Assembly (NCBI RefSeq): GCF_008831285.2
Contig: NC_045140.1
Span: 26,368,131-26,432,130 of the forward strand
Length of the DNA: 64,000 bases
Source of the DNA: Nymphaea colorata
Lineage: Eukaryota; Streptophyta; Magnoliopsida; Nymphaeales; Nymphaeaceae
Direction: 5' to 3'
Shown: piece after piece, positions 61,397-64,000 of the stretch
Layout: each line of letters starts with the position of its first letter
Position numbering within the stretch: the first letter of the stretch is position 1
Notes under the pieces: generated by a model
Database searches by the model: none
Told to the model about the DNA's origin: nothing
What the model saw: the letters and a program-made list of their open reading frames with translations, nothing else
Program-made: the position numbers and the translations under genes

Positions 61397-64000
61397 TCCC
61401 CCCACCCGCGCCCCCCTAAACTTCACCTTGTCCTCAAGGTGAGAAATCTGGGAAGTGCTGTTGAATTTCAGTGGAGTCTTCCTATGTGGGTTCAGTGGCC
61501 CCTTCTCCCTGCCATTCCACCAGCCATTGAGTGTAAGAGTTCCCTCCTTTACCTTACTGATTTTTTGCTTGAGCACTCGGAAGGGAGATATAGGCCCTTG
61601 CAGAGATGGAGGAAGAGTGGTGTCTGTCATCGTGGAGGATGCCGACTCATAATATGGTTTCAGCCTGGAAACATGGAAAACAAGGAGGATTGAGCGGCCC
61701 TCAGGCAGTTGGAGCTTATAAATTACACTCCCAATTTTGTCAATAATCTGAAATGGCCAAGAGTACTCTGAACATTGGTGTATCCCTGCAGACTTCCAGT
61801 TACCCCTCAAGGACAATTCTTCAGATACACCTTGTCTCCGACCTGATATTGCATGTCCCTCCTCCCCTTATCATGTTGTCGCATCATATGATTTTGGATT
61901 TCAGTTGCAGTACATGATGTTGTTGCTTCATATAATGTCCAGCACCCTATCTCAACTGAGAAACTGTCCTTCCATCTTGTCCAGCTGATCAAATTGGAGT
62001 CAGAAGCGTTGTAGATCAGGGGTTTGCCCATATACTACTTCAAATGTGGGTCTGAATGGGATGTCGTATTATATGAATATTCAGCCCATGACAAGAATTC
62101 CATCCAATTATGCGGCTGATGCTCAGCATAGCACCTGAGAATTGAGATAGGTTTCTAGAATGTGATTAATCACCTCCATTTGACCATCTGTTTGTGGATG
62201 GTAAGCGCCAAGCGGTACTCATATTAAGAGTTGTTCCCTGCAGCTTGAAGTAATTTTTTGCCAAAAGTGACTCAAGAATAGAGGATCCCATCCCCATCAC
62301 TAACTATGGATTTTGGCATGCCATGAAGTTTTCCTACACTGTCTTGGAAGGCCTTGGCAACCTCTTCTGCTGAAAATGGATAGGCCAATGCAATAAAGTA
62401 TGCATATTTAGACAACTAATCAACAACAACCAAAATGACTGATTTACCTTTGGATTTAGGCAAGTCTCCATAAAATCCATGGAGATATCCTCCCATATGT
62501 GGAAGGAAATTGGGAGAGATTGGAAAACGCCTGCTGGACAGATGGTTTCATACTTATACTTTTGACAAACTTCACAAGCCTTCGCATATACCCGTGCACT
62601 TCCTTCTTAAGTCCTGGGCCTCCTGGCTAGTAGAAGGAGCATCTAATTCTTCAATAGGTGCCTTCTACACCTTGATGGCCAGCTTCCAAGGTGCCATGAA
62701 ATTGAGACAACAACTGCGCTGCCAATCTAGACTCCAGGGGAACATATATTCTGTCTTGGTAATGTAAATATGGTTCTTTCCAGTGGTACCCAAAAGTGCG
62801 TACCTGATTCAGCTCAAGCCCCTTTTCAATTCCTGCACTATGGGGGAGGTTCTATGCTCATCTTCAAGCCGTTCCCAAAAGTCTGCTATAGGCCGAATCT
62901 GAGTATTCAGCTGCAGTGGGTTCAATAGCTGATCCTTCTCGCTTCCAAAGCTATGTGACTGTCCATAGCTACTAGATTCTCAGTCCCTTTTCTGTAATAG
63001 ACCTCAAACTCATAACCCAACATTTTCAGCACTCATTTTTGTTGCGAAGGAGTAAGGGATTTCTGCTGTACACAATAGAGCAGAATAACTTGGTCTGTAT
63101 AGACAATAAATTTGCATACTACTAAGTACTGACGCCACTTTTGAACCGCAATCACACCAGAGCTATTAGTTCCCTCTCATATGCTGATTTACCCCTGAAG
63201 CTTTCCCCAATGGCCTTGCAAAAAAAGGCTATTGGCTGTTGTTCTTGACTGAAGACTGTGTTTACTTCTAAGTCTGAAGCATCAGTCTCCACCACAAACG
63301 GCTTGCCGAAATCAAGAGAGAGTATAGGTGCCTTAGTAATGCGTCCTTCAACTTCTCAAACGCTACCATGTGGTCCTCATTCCATTCCCAACTCTTTTTT
63401 TTTCAATGTACCAGTCAATGGGGCTGCGATTTTTTCAAAGTCTCTTACAAACCAAAGATAGTATCCAGCTAGCCCGACAAAAGCCCAACTGGCTGCCTCA
63501 TCAGGTGGCTGCCAGTTTTCAATGGATGTTATTTTGTTATCTTCCATGCTAACACCTTGGCTGGCCACAGTTTGTCCCAGGTAGGTGACCTGTCGGGTAC
63601 CAAAGGAACATTTACAGGCCTCAGCGAACAGCTTATGATGCCTTAACTAATGCAAAACTGTCTTCACATGTTCATGACTCTTCTCTCCTGCTGTAAATAA
63701 GTATGTCGTCAAAAAATACCAAAACAAACTCGCACAAATAAGGTCAGAAGATGTCGTTCGTTAATGCTTAAAATGCCATTGGTGCATTGGTCAAGCAGAA
63801 AGGCATGATCCTAAATTTGCAGTGGCCTTCATGTGTTTGGAATGTCGTCTGTGGGCTGTCTTCGGGGTCTATTCTTATTTGATGGTACCCACCTCTTAGG
63901 CGAAGCTTGGTAAACACTGCCGCACCATAAAGTTCACCCAATAATTCTTCTATGACTGGAATTAGATAGCGATTTTGATAGTAATGGGGTTCAAAGCCCT
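61394..64000 (-). mobile_element. Degenerate Ty3/gypsy chromovirus polyprotein (3' part)
   Basis: This is a plant LTR retrotransposon on the minus strand, cut by the window edge at its 5' side. In order from 64000 downward there is reverse transcriptase, with GGYHQIRIDPED at about 63870, FRIMPFCLTNAPMAF and VFFDDILIYS near 63690. The RT/RNase H junction GLAGYYLWFVRDF lies at 63377-63568, then RNase H with an ETDASD-like start near 63290 and YTDQVILL near 63090. Integrase follows (about 62850-61900), with a diverged catalytic SDGD near 62310. The tail carries LPEGRSILLVFHVSRLKPYY and a chromodomain-like end HLEDKVKF.G. Stop codons (for example TAA at 63768-63770) and frameshifts break the frame repeatedly, so it cannot encode an active protein. 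It lies in the same orientation as PA200. Confidence 0.9.

Overview
This window is nuclear DNA from a flowering plant. The evidence is intron-rich genes with GT-AG splice sites, plastid transit peptides, plant-only families (GAUT pectin glycosyltransferase, AAP amino acid permease, NdhV, AGPase small subunit), a degenerate plant Ty3/gypsy chromovirus, and long CT/AT microsatellites. I cannot place the lineage more precisely. Most of the sequence is AT-rich intergenic DNA and repeat remnants.

Layout. 1-2.6 kb holds a GAGCTCGA-rich dispersed repeat. 2.65-3.09 kb (minus) is a small intronless gene of unknown function. 3.2-10.7 kb is intergenic, with a ~290 bp tandem duplication. 11.03-15.92 kb (plus) is a complete nine-exon GAUT4-type galacturonosyltransferase. 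19.91-22.41 kb (minus) is a four-exon gene for chloroplast NDH complex subunit NdhV. 26.19-31.60 kb (minus) is a complete nine-exon ADP-glucose pyrophosphorylase small subunit. 31.8-44.8 kb is repeat-rich, with a broken PPR-like fragment, a doubtful small membrane-protein exon, a duplicated piece of an AAP gene and a 370 bp tandem repeat. 44.85-48.25 kb holds exons 1-3 of an AAP paralogue with no recognisable exons 4-7. 53.75-57.34 kb (plus) is an intact seven-exon AAP. 57.64-59.88 kb (minus) is the 3' end of the proteasome activator PA200 gene, convergent with the AAP. 61.16-64.0 kb is the 3' part of a decayed chromovirus, apparently inside a PA200 intron.

The genes are not an operon or an obvious pathway cluster. 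They cover starch synthesis (APS1), pectin synthesis (GAUT4), photosynthetic electron flow (NdhV), amino acid uptake (AAP) and proteasome regulation (PA200). Exon boundaries were set by hand from reading-frame phase, GT/AG sites and remembered family conservation. The phases close exactly in all the intact genes.

I found no convincing undescribed biological system. The more interesting points are the local history of AAP duplication and breakage, a copy of an AAP intron 13 kb from its source, the chromovirus inside PA200, an inverted pair of AT-cored repeats, and several recent tandem duplications.
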